Source: Leptodactylus fallax
Lineage: Eukaryota > Chordata > Amphibia > Anura > Leptodactylidae
Length of the DNA: 64,000 bases
Assembly: GCA_947044405.1 (NCBI GenBank)
Contig: CAMRHE010000501.1
Coordinates: 240,001-304,000, forward strand
Direction: 5' to 3'
Positions 31,425 to 45,200 of this stretch are shown here, piece by piece. A program made the position numbers and the translations under genes. The notes beneath the pieces are model-generated. The model was given only the letters and a program-made list of their open reading frames with translations. It was not told where the DNA came from and did no database searches. How positions within the stretch are numbered: position 1 is the first letter of the stretch; every line of letters begins with the position of its first letter.

Positions 31425-34400
31425 GGCTCAGTGTTGTCAGACAGATGATAGATGGCTCAGTGTTGTCAGACAGATGATAGATAGATGGATCAGTGTTGTC
31501 AGACAGATGATAGATAGATGGATCAGTGTTGTCAGACAGATGATAGATGGCTCAGTGTTGTCAGACAGATGATAGATAGATGGCTCAGTGTTGTCAGACA
31601 GATGATAGATAGATGGCTCAGTGTTGTCAGACAGATGATAGATAGATGGCTCAGTGTTGTCAGACAGATGATAGATGGCTCAGTGTTGTCAGACAGATGA
31701 TAGATGGCTCAGTGTTGTCAGACAGATGGTGGATGGATCAGTGTTGTCAGACAGATGATAGATGGATCAGTGTTGTCAGACAGATGATGGATGGATCAGT
31801 GTTGTCAGACAGATGATAGATGGCTCAGTGTTGTCAGACAGATGGTGGATGGATCAGTGTTGTCAGACAGATGATAGATGGATCAGTGTTGTCAGACAGA
31901 TGATAGATGGATCAGTGTTGTCAGACAGATGATAGATGGATCAGTGTTGTCAGACAGATGATAGATGGATCAGTGTTGTCAGACAGATGATAGATAGATG
32001 GATCAGTGTTGTCAGACAGATGATAGATGGCTCAGTGTTGTCAGACAGATGGTGGATGGATCAGTGTTGTCAGACAGATGATAGATGGATCAGTGTTGTC
32101 AGACAGATGATAGATGGATCAGTGTTGTCAGACAGATGATAGATGGATCAGTGTTGTCAGACAGATGATAGATGGATCAGTGTTGTCAGACAGATGATAG
32201 ATAGATGGATCAGTGTTGTCAGACAGATGATAGATGGATCAGTGTTGTCAGACAGATGATAGATGGATGGCTCAGTGTTGTCAGACAGATGATAGATGGA
32301 TCAGTGTTGTCAGACAGATGATAGATGGCTCAGTGTTGTCAGACAGATGGTGGATGGATCAGTGTTGTCAGACAGATGGTGGATGGATCAGTGTTGTCAG
32401 ACAGATGATAGATGGCTCAGTGTTGTCAGACAGATGATGGATGGCTCAGTGTTGTCAGACAGATGATGGATGGATCAGTGTTGTCAGACAGATGATAGAT
32501 GGCTCAGTGTTGTCAGACAGATGATAGATAGATCAGTGTTGTCAGACAGATGATAGATAGATGGATCAGTGTTGTCAGACAGATGATAGATAGATGGATC
32601 AGTGTTGTCAGACAGATGATGGATGGCTCAGTGTTGTCAGACAGATGATAGATAGATGGCTCAGTGTTGTCAGACAGATGATGGATGGATCAGTGTTGTC
32701 AGACAGATGATAGATGGCTCAGTGTTGTCAGACAGATGATGGATGGATCAGTGTTGTCAGACAGATGATAGATAGATGGATCAGTGTTGTCAGACAGATG
32801 ATAGATGGCTCAGTGTTGTCAGACAGATGGTGGATGGATCAGTGTTGTCAGACAGATGATAGATAGATGGCTCAGTGTTGTCAGACAGATGATAGATGGA
32901 TCAGTGTTGTCAGACAGATGATGGATGGATCAGTGTTGTCAGACAGATGATATGGATGAAGAGGGGGCAGGGCGAGGGTGCTCAGTGTTGTCAGACAGAT
33001 GATGGATGGATCAGTGTTGTCAGATGATGGATGGCTCAGTGTTGTCAGACAGATGATGGATGGATCAGTGTTGTCAGACAGATGATAGATAGATGGCTCA
33101 GTGTTGTCAGACAGATGATAGATAGATGGCTCAGTGTTGTCAGACAGATGATAGATGGATCAGTGTTGTCAGACAGATGATAGATGGCTCAGTGTTGTCA
33201 GATGTGATGGATGGCTCAGTGTTGTCAGACAGATGATAGATGGATCAGTGTTGTCAGACAGATGATAGATGGATCAGTGTTGTCAGACAGATGATAGATG
33301 GATCAGTGTTGTCAGACAGATGATAGATGGATCAGTGTTGTCAGACAGATGAAGGGGGTAGACAGATGATAGATGGATCAGTGTTGTCAGACGTGATGGC
33401 AGGGAGAGATGATAGATGGATCAGTGTTGTCAGACAGATGATAGATGGATCAGTGTTGTCAGACAGATGATAGATGGATCAGTGTTGTCAGACAGATGAT
33501 AGATGGATCAGTGTTGTCAGACAGATGATAGATGGATCAGTGTTGTCAGACAGATGGTGGATGGATCAGTGTTGTCAGACAGATGATAGATGGATCAGTG
33601 TTGTCAGACAGATGATAGATGGATCAGTGTTGTCAGACAGATGATAGATGGATCAGTGTTGTCAGACAGATGATAGATGGATCAGTGTTGTCAGACAGAT
33701 GATAGATAGATGGATCAGTGTTGTCAACAGATGTAGATGGATCAGTGTTGTCAGACAGATGATAGATGGATCAGTGTTGTCAGACAGATGATAGATGGAT
33801 CAGTGTTGTCAGACAGATGATAGATGGCTCAGTGTTGTCAGACAGATGTGGATGGATCAGTGTTGTCAGACAGATGATAGATGGATCAGTGTTGTCAGAC
33901 AGATGATAGATGGATCAGTGTTGTCAGACAGATGATAGATGGATCAGTGTTGTCAGACAGATGATAGATGGATCAGTGTTGTCAGACAGATGATAGATGG
34001 ATCAGTGTTGTCAGACAGATGATAGATGGCTCAGTGTTGTCAGACAGATGGGTGAGATGGATCAGTGTTGTCAGACAGATGATAGATGGATCAGTGTTGT
34101 CAGACAGATGATAGATGGATCAGTGTTGTCAGACAGATGATAGATGGATCAGTGTTGTCAGACAGATGATAGATGGATCAGTGTTGTCAGACAGATGATA
34201 GATGGATCAGTGTTGTCAGACAGATGATAGATGGATCAGTGTTGTCAGACAGATGATAGATGGCTCAGTGTTGTCAGACAGATGGTGGATGGATCAGGTC
34301 GAGGGATGGATCAGTGTTGTCAGACAGATGATAGATGGATCAGTGTTGTCAGACAGATGATAGATGGATCAGTGTTGTCAGACAGATGATAGATGGATCA

Positions 34401-37400
34401 GTGTTGTCAGACAGATGAGATAGATGGATCAGTGTTGTCAGACAGATGATAGATAGATGGATCAGTGTTGTCAGACAGATGATAGATAGATGGATCAGTG
34501 TTGTCAGACAGATGATAGATGGCTCAGTGTTGTCAGACAGATGATAGATGGCTCAGTGTTGTCAGACAGATGATAGATGGATCAGTGTTGTCAGACAGAT
34601 GATAGATGGCTCAGTGTTGTCAGACAGATATGGTAGGATGGATCAGTGTTGTCAGACAGATGGTGGATGGATCAGTGTTGTCAGACAGATGATAGATGGC
34701 TCAGTGTTGTCAGACAGATGATGGATGGATCAGTGTTGTCAGACAGATGATAGATGGCTCAGTGTTGTCAGACAGATGATAGATAGATGGCTCAGTGTTG
34801 TCAGACAGATGATAGATGGCTCAGTGTTGTCAGACAGAGAAGAGCAGAAGATGATAGATGGTCAGTGTTGTCAGACAGATGATAGATGGATCAGTGTTGT
34901 CAGACAGATGATAGATAGATGGATCAGTGTTGTCAGACAGATGATAGATAGATGGATCAGTGTTGTCAGACAGATGATGGATGGCTCAGTGTTGTCAGAC
35001 AGATGATAGATAGATGGCTCAGTGTTGTCAGACAGATGATGGATGGATCAGTGTTGTCAGACAGATGATAGATGCACACGACAGATGATGGATGGCTCAG
35101 TGTTGTCAGACAGATGATGGATGAATCAGTGTTGTCAGACAGATGATAGATGGATCATGTGTCAGACAGAGAAGATGGATCAGTGTTGTCAGACAGATGA
35201 TAGATAGATGGATCAGTGTTGTCAGACAGATGATAGATGGCTCAGTGTTGTCAGACAGATGGTGGATGGATCAGTGTTGTCAGACAGATGATAGATAGAT
35301 GGATCAGTGTTGTCAGACAGATGATAGATGGATCAGTGTTGTCAGACAGATGATGGATGGATCAGTGTTGTCAGACAGATGATAGATGGATCAGTGTTGT
35401 CAGACAGATGATAGATGGATCAGTGTTGTCAGATGATGGATGGATCAGTGTTGTCAGACAGATGATAGATGGCTCAGTGTTGTCAACAGATGATGGATGG
35501 CTCAGTGTTGTCAGACAGATGATGGATGGATCAGTGTTGTCAGACAGATGATAGATGGAGGTTGTACAGATAGATGGCTCAGTGTTGTCAGACAGATGAA
35601 GGATAAGATGATAGATGGCTCAGTGTTGTCAGACAGATGATAGATGGATCAGTGTTGTCAGACAGATGATAGATGGCTCAGTGTTGTACAGATGATGGAT
35701 GGCTCAGTGTTGTCAGACAGATGATAGATGGATCAGTGTTGTCAGACAGATGATAGATGGATCAGTGTTGTCAGACAGATGATAGATGGATCAGTGTTGT
35801 CAGACAGATGAAGATGATAGATGGCTCAGTGTTGTCAGACAGATGATAGATAGATGGCTCAGTGTTGTCAGACAGATGATAGATGGATCAGTGTTGTCAG
35901 ACAGATGATAGATGGCTCAGTGTTGTCAGATGATGGATGGCTCAGTGTTGTCAGACAGATGATAGATAGATGGCTCAGTGTTGTCAGACAGATGATAGAT
36001 GGCTCAGTGTTGTCAGACAGATGATAGATAGATGGCTCAGTGTTGTCAGACAGATGATGGATGGATCAGTGTTGTCAGACAGATGATAGATAGATGGCTC
36101 AGTGTTGTCAGACAGATGATAGATGGATCAGTGTTGTCAGACAGATGATAGATGGATCAGTGTTGTCAGACAGATGATAGATAGATGGCTCAGTGTTGTC
36201 AGATGATGGATGGCTCAGTGTTGTCAGACAGATGATGGATGGCTCAGTGTTGTCAGACAGATGATAGATAGATGGCTCAGTGTTGTCAGACAGATGATGG
36301 ATGGATCAGTGTTGTCAGACAGATGATAGATGGCTCAGTGTTGTCAGACAGATGATGGATGGATCAGTGTTGTCAGACAGATGATAGATGGCTCAGTGTT
36401 GTCAGACAGATGATAGATAGATGGATCAGTGTTGTCAGACAGATGATAGATGGCTCAGTGTTGTCAGACAGATGGTGGATGGATCAGTGTTGTCAGACAG
36501 ATGATAGATGGATCAGTGTTGTCAGACAGATGATGGATGGATCAGTGTTGTCAGACAGATGATAGATGGATCAGTGTTGTCAGACAGATGATAGATGGAT
36601 CAGTGTTGTCAGATGATGGATGGATCAGTGTTGTCAGACAGATGATAGATGGCTCAGTGTTGTCAGACAGATGATAGATGGCTGAGTGTTGTCAGACAGA
36701 TGATAGATGGCTCAGTGTTGTCAGACAGATGATAGATGGCTCAGTGTTGTCAGACAGATGATAGATGGATCAGTGTTGTCAGACAGATGATAGATGGATC
36801 AGTGTTGTCAGACAGATGATAGATGGATCAGTGTTGTCAGACAGATGATAGATGGCTCAGTGTTGTCAGACAGATGATAGATGGATCAGTGTTGTCAGAC
36901 AGATGATAGATGGATCAGTGTTGTCAGACAGATGATAGATGGCTCAGTGTTGTCAGATGATGGATGGCTCAGTGTTGTCAGACAGATGATAGATGGATCA
37001 GTGTTGTCAGACAGATGATAGATGGCTCAGTGTTGTCAGATGATGGATGGCTCAGTGTTGTCAGACAGATGATAGATGGATCAGTGTTGTCAGACAGATG
37101 ATAGATGGATCAGTGTTGTCAGACAGATGATAGATGGATCAGTGTTGTCAGACAGATGATGGATGGCTCAGTGTTGTCAGACAGATGATAGATGGATCAG
37201 TGTTGTCAGACAGATGATAGATGGCTCAGTGTTGTCAGACAGATGATAGATGGATCAGTGTTGTCAGACAGATGATAGATAGATGGATCAGTGTTGTCAG
37301 ACAGATGATAGATGGATCAGTGTTGTCAGACAGATGATAGATGGCTCAGTGTTGTCAGATGATGGATGGCTCAGTGTTGTCAGACAGATGATAGATAGAT

Positions 37401-38399
37401 GGATCAGTGTTGTCAGACAGATGATAGATGGCTCAGTGTTGTCAGATGATAGATGGATCAGTGTTGTCAGACAGATGATGGATGGCTCAGTGTTGTCAGA
37501 CAGATGATAGATGGATCAGTGTTGTCAGACAGATGATAGATAGATGGCTCAGTGTTGTCAGATGATGGATGGCTCAGTGTTGTCAGACAGATGATAGATG
37601 GCTCAGTGTTGTCAGACAGATGATAGATGGATCAGTGTTGTCAGACAGATGATAGATGGCTCAGTGTTGTCAGACAGATGATAGATGGCTCAGTGTTGTC
37701 AGACAGATGATAGATGGATCAGTGTTGTCAGACAGATGATAGATGGATCAGTGTTGTCAGACAGATGATAGATGGATCAGTGCAGACAGATGATAGATGG
37801 ATCAGTGTTGTCAGACAGATGATAGATGGCTCAGTGTTGTCAGACAGATGATAGATGGCTCAGTGTTGTCAGACATATGATAGATGGATCAGTGTTGTCA
37901 GACAGATGATAGATGGATCAGTGTTGTCAGACAGATGATAGATGGATCAGTGTTGTCAGACAGATGATAGATAGATGGATCAGTGTTGTCAGACAGATGA
38001 TAGATGGCTCAGTGTTGTCAGACAGATGATAGATGGCTCAGTGTTGTCAGACAGATGATGGATGGCTCAGTGTTGTCAGACAGATGATAGATAGATGGAT
38101 CAGTGTTGTCAGACAGATGATAGATGGATCAGTGTTGTCAGACAGATGATAGATGGATCAGTGTTGTCAGACAGATGATAGATGGATCAGTGTTGTCAGA
38201 CAGATGATAGATGGATCAGTGTTGTCAGACAGATGATAGATGGATCAGTGTTGTCAGACAGATGATAGATGGATGGCTCAGTGTTGTCAGACAGATGATA
38301 GATGGCTCAGTGTTGTCAGACAGATGATAGATAGATGGCTCAGTGTTGTCAGACAGATGATAGATGGATCAGTGTTGTCAGACAGATGGTGGATGGATT
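31425..38399. repeat. 29/33-bp satellite, about 235 copies
   Basis: The main unit is GG(A/C)TCAGTGTTGTCAGACAG followed by ATGATAGAT (29 bp); a 33-bp form adds one AGAT. Further variants are GATGATGGATGG, GATGGTGGATGG and a shorter form lacking ACAG (GTCAGATGATGG), which first appears after about 33.0 kb. Between about 32.95 and 35.82 kb some units contain irregular indels and foreign-looking bits such as GAAGAGGGGGCAGGGCGAGG near 32956 and GATGCACACGACAGATG near 35070; the rest of the array is clean. Open frames here are short and artefactual. Confidence 0.96.
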
Positions 38400-41035
38400 A
38401 GGGCACTACTACCGTGTGGCCCTAAAGCAGGTACAATTACTGTTGGGGCACCAAGGAGAGGATGGGGGTAATTACCATCTGGCATTATTACTCTCTGGGG
38501 CACTATGGATGGAAAGCTTGTGTAGGTCGGGAATATTTATGAAGGGGGCTGGAAAAGCGAGGGGCCAAAGTTGCCGGTGACTGGGAGAAGTTGTCATGGT
38601 GTTCTGGGTTGGTGGGAGAAAAACAGTTGAAGTCTAAATTAAAAAGGAGTCTAATCGTAGAAGACGCCACCTGTGGTCACTGGATGTAACTGCAATGACT
38701 TGTGCTATCACTATAGGGTCACTGTGTGCTGGGTATCGTAGTCTTGGTATTGTGGCTATCACTCGGTTACAGTATAGTCATGATGTGGCGGTTTTATTTG
38801 GCCCTGGTATTATTATTATTCTTATATTATTAGTGTTTTTTTTTGGTAACATGTGAAGATAATATATTCACTTACTATGTGGCAGTAATATGTGGTCATG
38901 GTACGGCGGTATTACTTGGACCTGGCATTGCGAAATTATTGGTTATACCAGCCTTAGTCTATTCAGTGACAGCATGGGCATGGTGTGGCGGTATTATTTG
39001 GTTCTGGTACACAGTTATTTCTGGTCTTTATATAGCTTTTTAACAGTATTTTGGTACCATTATTCAGTCACTTTCTATTAGTAATACATGGTCATGATGT
39101 GGCGGTATTATTCGGTCCTTGTATATAACAACTATTGGTTCCATTGGCCCTAGTCTATAATAATTCTTTAGTAACAGTCTAAAGGTAATATTATTCAGTC
39201 ACCATATAGTAGTCATACATGGTCATGGTGTGGCGGTATTATTTAGCACTTGTATAGTGGGATTATAATCTGTATCTCTAGTATGACGGTATTATTTGGT
39301 AACTGTATGACTGTGTTACTTAGAAGTGCAGAAAACAATCGTTATGTGCCGGGTGCGATTCACTCTGCGGTGTGAACGGTCTCTATGGACACTGCGGCTG
39401 TCACAAACCGTAAAGGGGGCTCACACCATGTGCTTGATGGTTGACCATGAGGGTCTCCTTGGCAAATGTGTCTGACACGCCCCTTTAGTAAAGTCACACC
39501 CCTTTTTGCACCTCAGCTGACACTCAGAGAAAACCAAGGCCTATGCACAGCTGAGGGCTTGTTACAATGTATTAGTCTGGAGTGCAGAATGTTTAGCTCA
39601 AAGAGGATTGTCTAGACTGGATACAACTGTAACAAACCCTCAGCTGTGAGACCTGTTTCCGTTCACTGATACCCAGCAGATATTGAGGTCTGATGACGTT
39701 ACTGTAGGTGGCGATGTCTGCGGCGGTGGCGGCTGCTCTCTCGGACTCTAGGGCCTCGCTGCTCTGTAATCTCAGGATTACTGACCCGATAAGAAGCTTT
39801 GTGGAATGAAGTGGATTACTGCGGACACTCCGAGTGTTTCAGAGCTGCGCTTTATTTAACCCCTCCACAGCCCTATCGATGGCTGATTCCTGTGCAATTC
39901 CTCCTCATGTCTGTGGGTGATTGCCACTGATACACTGTAACAAATCCTGCAGCTGTGTCAGCTGGACATGATCAGGACAGGGTTGCATTTACTGACAGCA
40001 AGCAGAGATGTGGAAATGGTGAAGGATTGCAGCACAAAGTCTGTGAGAAATCTGCGGAGCTTGTGGCTATGCTGCAGTTTATGAGACGCCGCTACGCCCC
40101 GCTTCGGATGGACGGACGGAGCGCTGCTGTCTGGTTCAGTCCTGATTGCAGTGGAGGAGCCGATCATTCCATCGTGTTTAATTGTCAACATCATTACCTT
40201 CTGCTCCCGAGACATCCTGTAACGCTGGTTTTGGCAACACCAGAGACGCGACAGTGAAGACAGGGCCAAGGACAGTGGGTGCGGTGGTTCACTGGGTGTG
40301 TAGTGATCCTTCTGACCTCATCCCAGTAGCGGACATCAGGGCTCCAACCTTAAACCCCCCCATTCTTCCATGATCCGATGAGAGTTCTGATACATGTTGC
40401 TGTTTGGTCTTTAAGGGGTTAAGTGGAAAATAAAATATATCAGCAACAATTGAAAATCCTAAAAAGCCTGAGAAATATCCGCCCATCACCCTGCGTGCCC
40501 GTGTAATGTCCCCAGTGTGCCGCTGCTGTAGTATTTACACTTCTGGAATCAACTGTAGCAAACCCTCAGCTGCGAGAAGTATCAGATCTGTGTGGCCTGT
40601 CTGGATATGGAAGTTGTAGATTTGCAACAGTTGAAGAAGCACAAATGGGAGACCATTGATATGTGTGGGGGGGGGGGGGGCTACATGGTCTGTTACATGG
40701 TAGTCTGACCACTAGGTGGCGCTGTCACATTCACATGTAATTATCTGCAATAAACAAGAACAATAGGAATATATAAAGGGAACATTAGAGGAAAAGTAAT
40801 CAGAACAGACAAACGTGACCCCTATAGACCCCCGCCCCAGCTCAGCGCATTATAATGGATCAGTCCACCCCGCTGCCAGTGCTGCAAATATAAAATACAT
40901 CCGACAAAGCCGAATACAAGCACTAATGGACAGAAGTAATCAGACTGTGAATGCAGGATTATATACAGACTCAACTAAGAGGGGGCGCTGAGCAGAATGA
41001 TCGAGAGGAAGAGTAAAGGGAGCACAGAAAACCTG
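38400..41035. other. Intergenic block with diverged repeats, no gene
   Basis: Contains a degenerate repeat of roughly 100 bp around GGTCATGGTGTGGCGGTATT then ATTTGG (about 38770-39310, six or seven copies), a foldback (39546-39650) and scattered copies of TGTA(A/G)CAAACCCTCAGCTG (near 39628, 40551, with a diverged one near 39935). CCACTAGGTGGCGCTGTCAC near 40710 is another motif common in interspersed repeats. A G-run of about 14 lies at 40667-40680. No exon, tRNA or transposase recognised. Confidence 0.6.
39546..39650. repeat. Foldback around AACAAACCCTCAGCTGTG
   Basis: The left arm CACAGCTGAGGGCTTGTTAC (from 39546, continuing to TAGTCTGG) and the right arm CTAGACTGGATACAACTGTA followed by ACAAACCCTCAGCTGTG (39611-39648) are inverted copies separated by about 30 bp. 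Related single arms occur nearby, consistent with a small non-autonomous element family. Confidence 0.75.
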
Positions 41036-44000
41036 GACCTGCAGAGAAAGGGACCAAATACTGCAGGGAGGCACAGACTGCAGAGGAAGGGAGTGGACAC
41101 TGCAGGGAGCACAGACTGCAGAGGAAGGGAGTGGATACTGCAGGGAGCACAGACTGCAGAGGAAGGGAGTGGATACTGCAGGGAGCACAGACTGTAGAGG
41201 AAGGGAGTGGATACTGCAGGGAGGCACAGACTGTAGAGGAAGGGAGTGGATACTGCAGGGAGCACAGACTGTAGAGGAAGGGAGTGGATACTGCAGTGAG
41301 GCACAGACTGCAGAGGAAGGGAGTGGACACTGCAGGGAGCACAGACTGCAGAGGAAGGGAGTGGATACTGCAGGGAGCACAGACTGCAGAGGAAGGGAGT
41401 GGATACTGCAGGGAGCACAGACTGTAGAGGAAGGGAGTGGATACTGCAGGGAGGCACAGACTGTAGAGGAAGGGAGTGGATACTGCAGGGAGCACAGACT
41501 GTAGAGGAAGGGAGTGGATACTGCAGGGAGCACAGACTGTAGAGGAAGGGAGTGGATACTGCAGGGAGCACAGACTGCAGAGGAAGGGAGTGGATACTGC
41601 AGGGAGCACAGACTGTAGAGGAAGGGAGTGGATACTGCAGGGAGGCACAGACTGTAGAGGAAGGGAGTGGATACTGCAGGGAGCACAGACTGTAGAGGAA
41701 GGGAGTGGATACTGCAGGGAGCACAGACTGCAGAGGAAGGGAGTGGATACTGCAGGGAGCACAGACTGTAGAGGAAGGGAGTGGATACTGCAGGGAGGCA
41801 CAGACTGTAGAGGAAGGGAGTGGATACTGCAGGGAGCACAGACTGTAGAGGAAGGGAGTGGATACTGCAGGGAGCACAGACTGTAGAGGAAGGGAGTGGA
41901 TACTGCAGTGAGGCACAGACTGCAAAGGAAGGGAGTGGATACTGCAGGGAGCACAGACCGCAGAGGAAGGGAGTGGATACTGCAGGGAGGCACAGACTGC
42001 AGAGGAAGGGAGTGGACACTGCAGGGAGCACAGACTGCAGAGGAAGGGAGTGGATACTGCAGGGAGCACAGACTGCAGAGGAAGGGAGTGGATACTGCAG
42101 GGAGCACAGACTGCAGAGGAAGGGAGTGGATACTGCAGGGAGCACAGACTGTAGAGGAAGGGAGTGGATACTGCAGGGAGGCACAGACTGCAGAGGAAGG
42201 GAGTGGATACTGCAGGGAGGCACAGACTGCAGAGGAAGGGAGTGGATACTGCAGGGAGCACAGACTGTAGAGAAAGGGAGTGGACACTGCAGGGAGGCAC
42301 AGACTACAGAGGAAGGGAGTGGATACTGCAGGGAGGCACAGACTGTAGAGGAAGGGAGTGGATACTGCAGGGAGGCACAGACTGCAGAGGAAGGGAGTGG
42401 ACACTGCAGGGAGGAACAGACTGCAGAGGAAGGGAGTGGATACTGCAGGGAGCATAGACTGTAGAGGAAGGGAGTGGATACTGCAGGGAGGCACAGACTG
42501 TAGAGGAAGGGAGTGGATACTGCAGGGAGGGATATGCTGCAAAGGAAGGGAATGGATACTGCAGGGAGGCACAGACTGCAGAGGAAGGGAGTGGATACTG
42601 CAGGGAGGTACAGACCGCAGAGGAAGGGAGTGGATACTGCAGGGAGGCACAGACTGCAGAGGAAGGGAGTGGACACTGCAGGGAGCACAGACTGCAGAGG
42701 AAGGGAGTGGATACTGCAGGGAGCACAGACTGCAGAGGAAGGGAGTGGATACTGCAGGGAGCACAGACTGCAGAGGAAGGGAGTGGATACTGCAGGGAGC
42801 ACAGACTGTAGAGGAAGGGAGTGGATACTGCAGGGAGGCACAGACTGCAGAGGAAGGGAGTGGATACTGCAGGGAGGCACAGACTGCAGAGGAAGGGAGT
42901 GGATACTGCAGGGAGCACAGACTGTAGAGAAAGGGAGTGGACACTGCAGGGAGGCACAGACTACAGAGGAAGGGAGTGGATACTGCAGGGAGGCACAGAC
43001 TGTAGAGGAAGGGAGTGGATACTGCAGGGAGGCACAGACTGCAGAGGAAGGGAGTGGACACTGCAGGGAGGCACAGACTGTAGAGGAAGGGAATGGACAC
43101 TGCAGGGAGGCACAGACTGCAGAGGAAGGGAGTGGACACTGCAGGGAGGCACAGACTGCAGAGGAAGGGAGTGGACACTGCAGGGAGGAACAGACTGCAG
43201 AGGAAGGGAGTGGATACTGCAGGGAGCATAGACTGTAGAGGAAGGGAGTGGATACTGCAGGGAGGCACAGACTGTAGAGGAAGGGGAGTGGATACTGCAG
43301 GGAGGGATATGCTGCAAAGGAAGGGAATGGATACTGCAGGGAGGCACAGACTGCAGAGGAAGGGGAGTGGATACTGCAGGGAGGTACAGACTGCAGAGGA
43401 AGGGGAGTGGATACTGCAGGGAGTTACAGACTGCAGAGGAATGGAGTGGATACTGTAGGGAGGTACAAACTACAGAGGAAGGGAACAGATATTGTGGGGA
43501 AGTACAGACCAAAGAGGAAGGGAGCGGATACTACAGGGATGCACCAACTACAGAGGAAGGAAGAGGACATTGCAGGGAGGCACAGACTCCAGAAGAAGGG
43601 AGTGGATACTGCAGGGAGGAACAGAATACAGAGTATGGTAGTGGATACTGCAGGGAAAACTAGGCTGCAGGGGAAGGGAGTGTACACTGCAGGGAGGCAC
43701 AGACTGCAGAGGAAGGGGAGTGGACACTGCAGGGAGGCACAGACTGCAGGGGAAGGGAGTGGACACTGCAGGGAGCACAGACTGCAGAGGAAGGGAGTGG
43801 ACACTGCAGGGAGCATAGACTGTAGAGGAAGGGAGTGGATACTGCAGGGAGGCACAGACTGTAGAGGAAGGGAATGGATACTGCAGGGAGCACCGACTGT
43901 AGAGGAAGGGAGTGGATACTGCAGGGAGCACAGACTGTAGAGGAAGGGAGTGGATACTGCAGGGAGGCACAGACTGCAGAGGAAGGGAGTGGATACTGCA

Positions 44001-45200
44001 GGGAGCACAGACTGCAGAGGAAGGGAGTGGATACTGCAGGGAGCACAGACTGCAGAGGAAGGGAGTGGATACTGCAGGGAGCACAGACTGTAGAGAAAGG
44101 GAGTGGATGCTGCAGGGAGCACAGACTGTAGAGAAAGGGAGTGGACACTGCAGGGAGGCACAGACTGCAGAGGAAGGGAGTGGATACTGCAGGGAGGCAC
44201 AGACTGTAGAGGAAGGGGAGTGGACACTGCAGGGAGCACAGACTGTAGAGGAAGGAAGTGGATACTGCAGTGAGGCACAGACTGCAGAGGAAGGGAGTGG
44301 ATACTGCAGGGAGGCACAGACTGCAGAGGAAGGGGAGTGGACACTGCAGGGAGCACAGACTGCAGAGGAAGGGAGTGGATACTGCAGGGAGGCACAGACT
44401 GTAGAGGAAGGGAGTGGATACTTCAGGGAGGCACAGACTGCAGAGGAAGGGAGTGGATACTGCAGGGAGGCACAGACTGCAGAGGAAGGGAGTGGACACT
44501 GCAGGGAGCACAGACTGCAGAGGAAGGGAGTGGATACTGCAGGGAGCACAGACTGCAGAGGAAGGGAGTGGATACTGCAGGGAGCACAGACTGCAGAGGA
44601 AGGGAGTGGATACTGCAGGGAGCACAGACTGTAGAGGAAGGGATTGGATACTGCAGGGAGGCACAGACTGCAGAGGAAGGGAGTGGATACTGCAGGGAGC
44701 ACAGACTGTAGAAGAAGGGAGTGGATACTGCAGGGAGGTACAGGCTGCAGAGGAAGGGAGTGGATACTGCAGGGAGGTACAGGCTGCAGAGGAAGGGAGT
44801 GGATACTGCGGGGAGGTACAGGCTGCAGAGGAAGGGAGTGGATACTGCAGGGAGGTACAGGCTGCAGAGGAAGGGAGTGGATACTGCGGGGAGGTACAGG
44901 CTGCAGAGGAAGGGAACAGATATTGTGGGGAAGTACAGACCAAAGAGGAAGGGGAGCGGATACTGCAAGGATGCACCAACTACAGAGGAAGGAAGGGGAC
45001 ATTGCAGGGAGGCACAGACTCCAGAAGAAGGGAGTGGATACTGCAGGGAGGAACAGAATACAGAGTTTGGTAGTGGATACTGCAGGAAGAACTAGGCTGC
45101 AGGGGAAGGGGAGTATACACTGCAGGGAGGAACAAACTGCAAAGGAAGGGAGTGGATACTGTAGGGAGGTTTATGTTGCAAAAGAAGGGAGCGGATACTG
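41036..45200. repeat. 38/39-bp satellite, about 108 copies
   Basis: Unit: CACAGACTGCAGAGGAAGGG then AGTGGATACTGCAGGGAG, with an optional extra G making 39 bp. Common variants are CTGTAGAGG for CTGCAGAGG and GGACACTG for GGATACTG. The unit is PstI-rich (CTGCAG). The right end decays into odd units (GGGAACAGATATTGTGGGGA, CAACTACAGAGGAAGG, CAGACTCCAGAAGAAGG). Higher-order duplications are visible: a GAGGGATATGCTGCAAAGGA unit at about 42527 and 43302, and the odd-unit module at 43440-43700 repeated at 44870-45130. Minus-strand frames of up to 765 codons result from the lack of stops in the repeat and are rejected as genes. Confidence 0.96.

Noticed and set aside
40940..43268. Minus-strand frames of 646 and 765 codons rich in SLQYPLPSS-type repeats
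   Set aside because: The 38/39-bp satellite is stop-free in all minus frames, and several overlapping frames encode the same cyclic peptide shifted. No gene structure is present.
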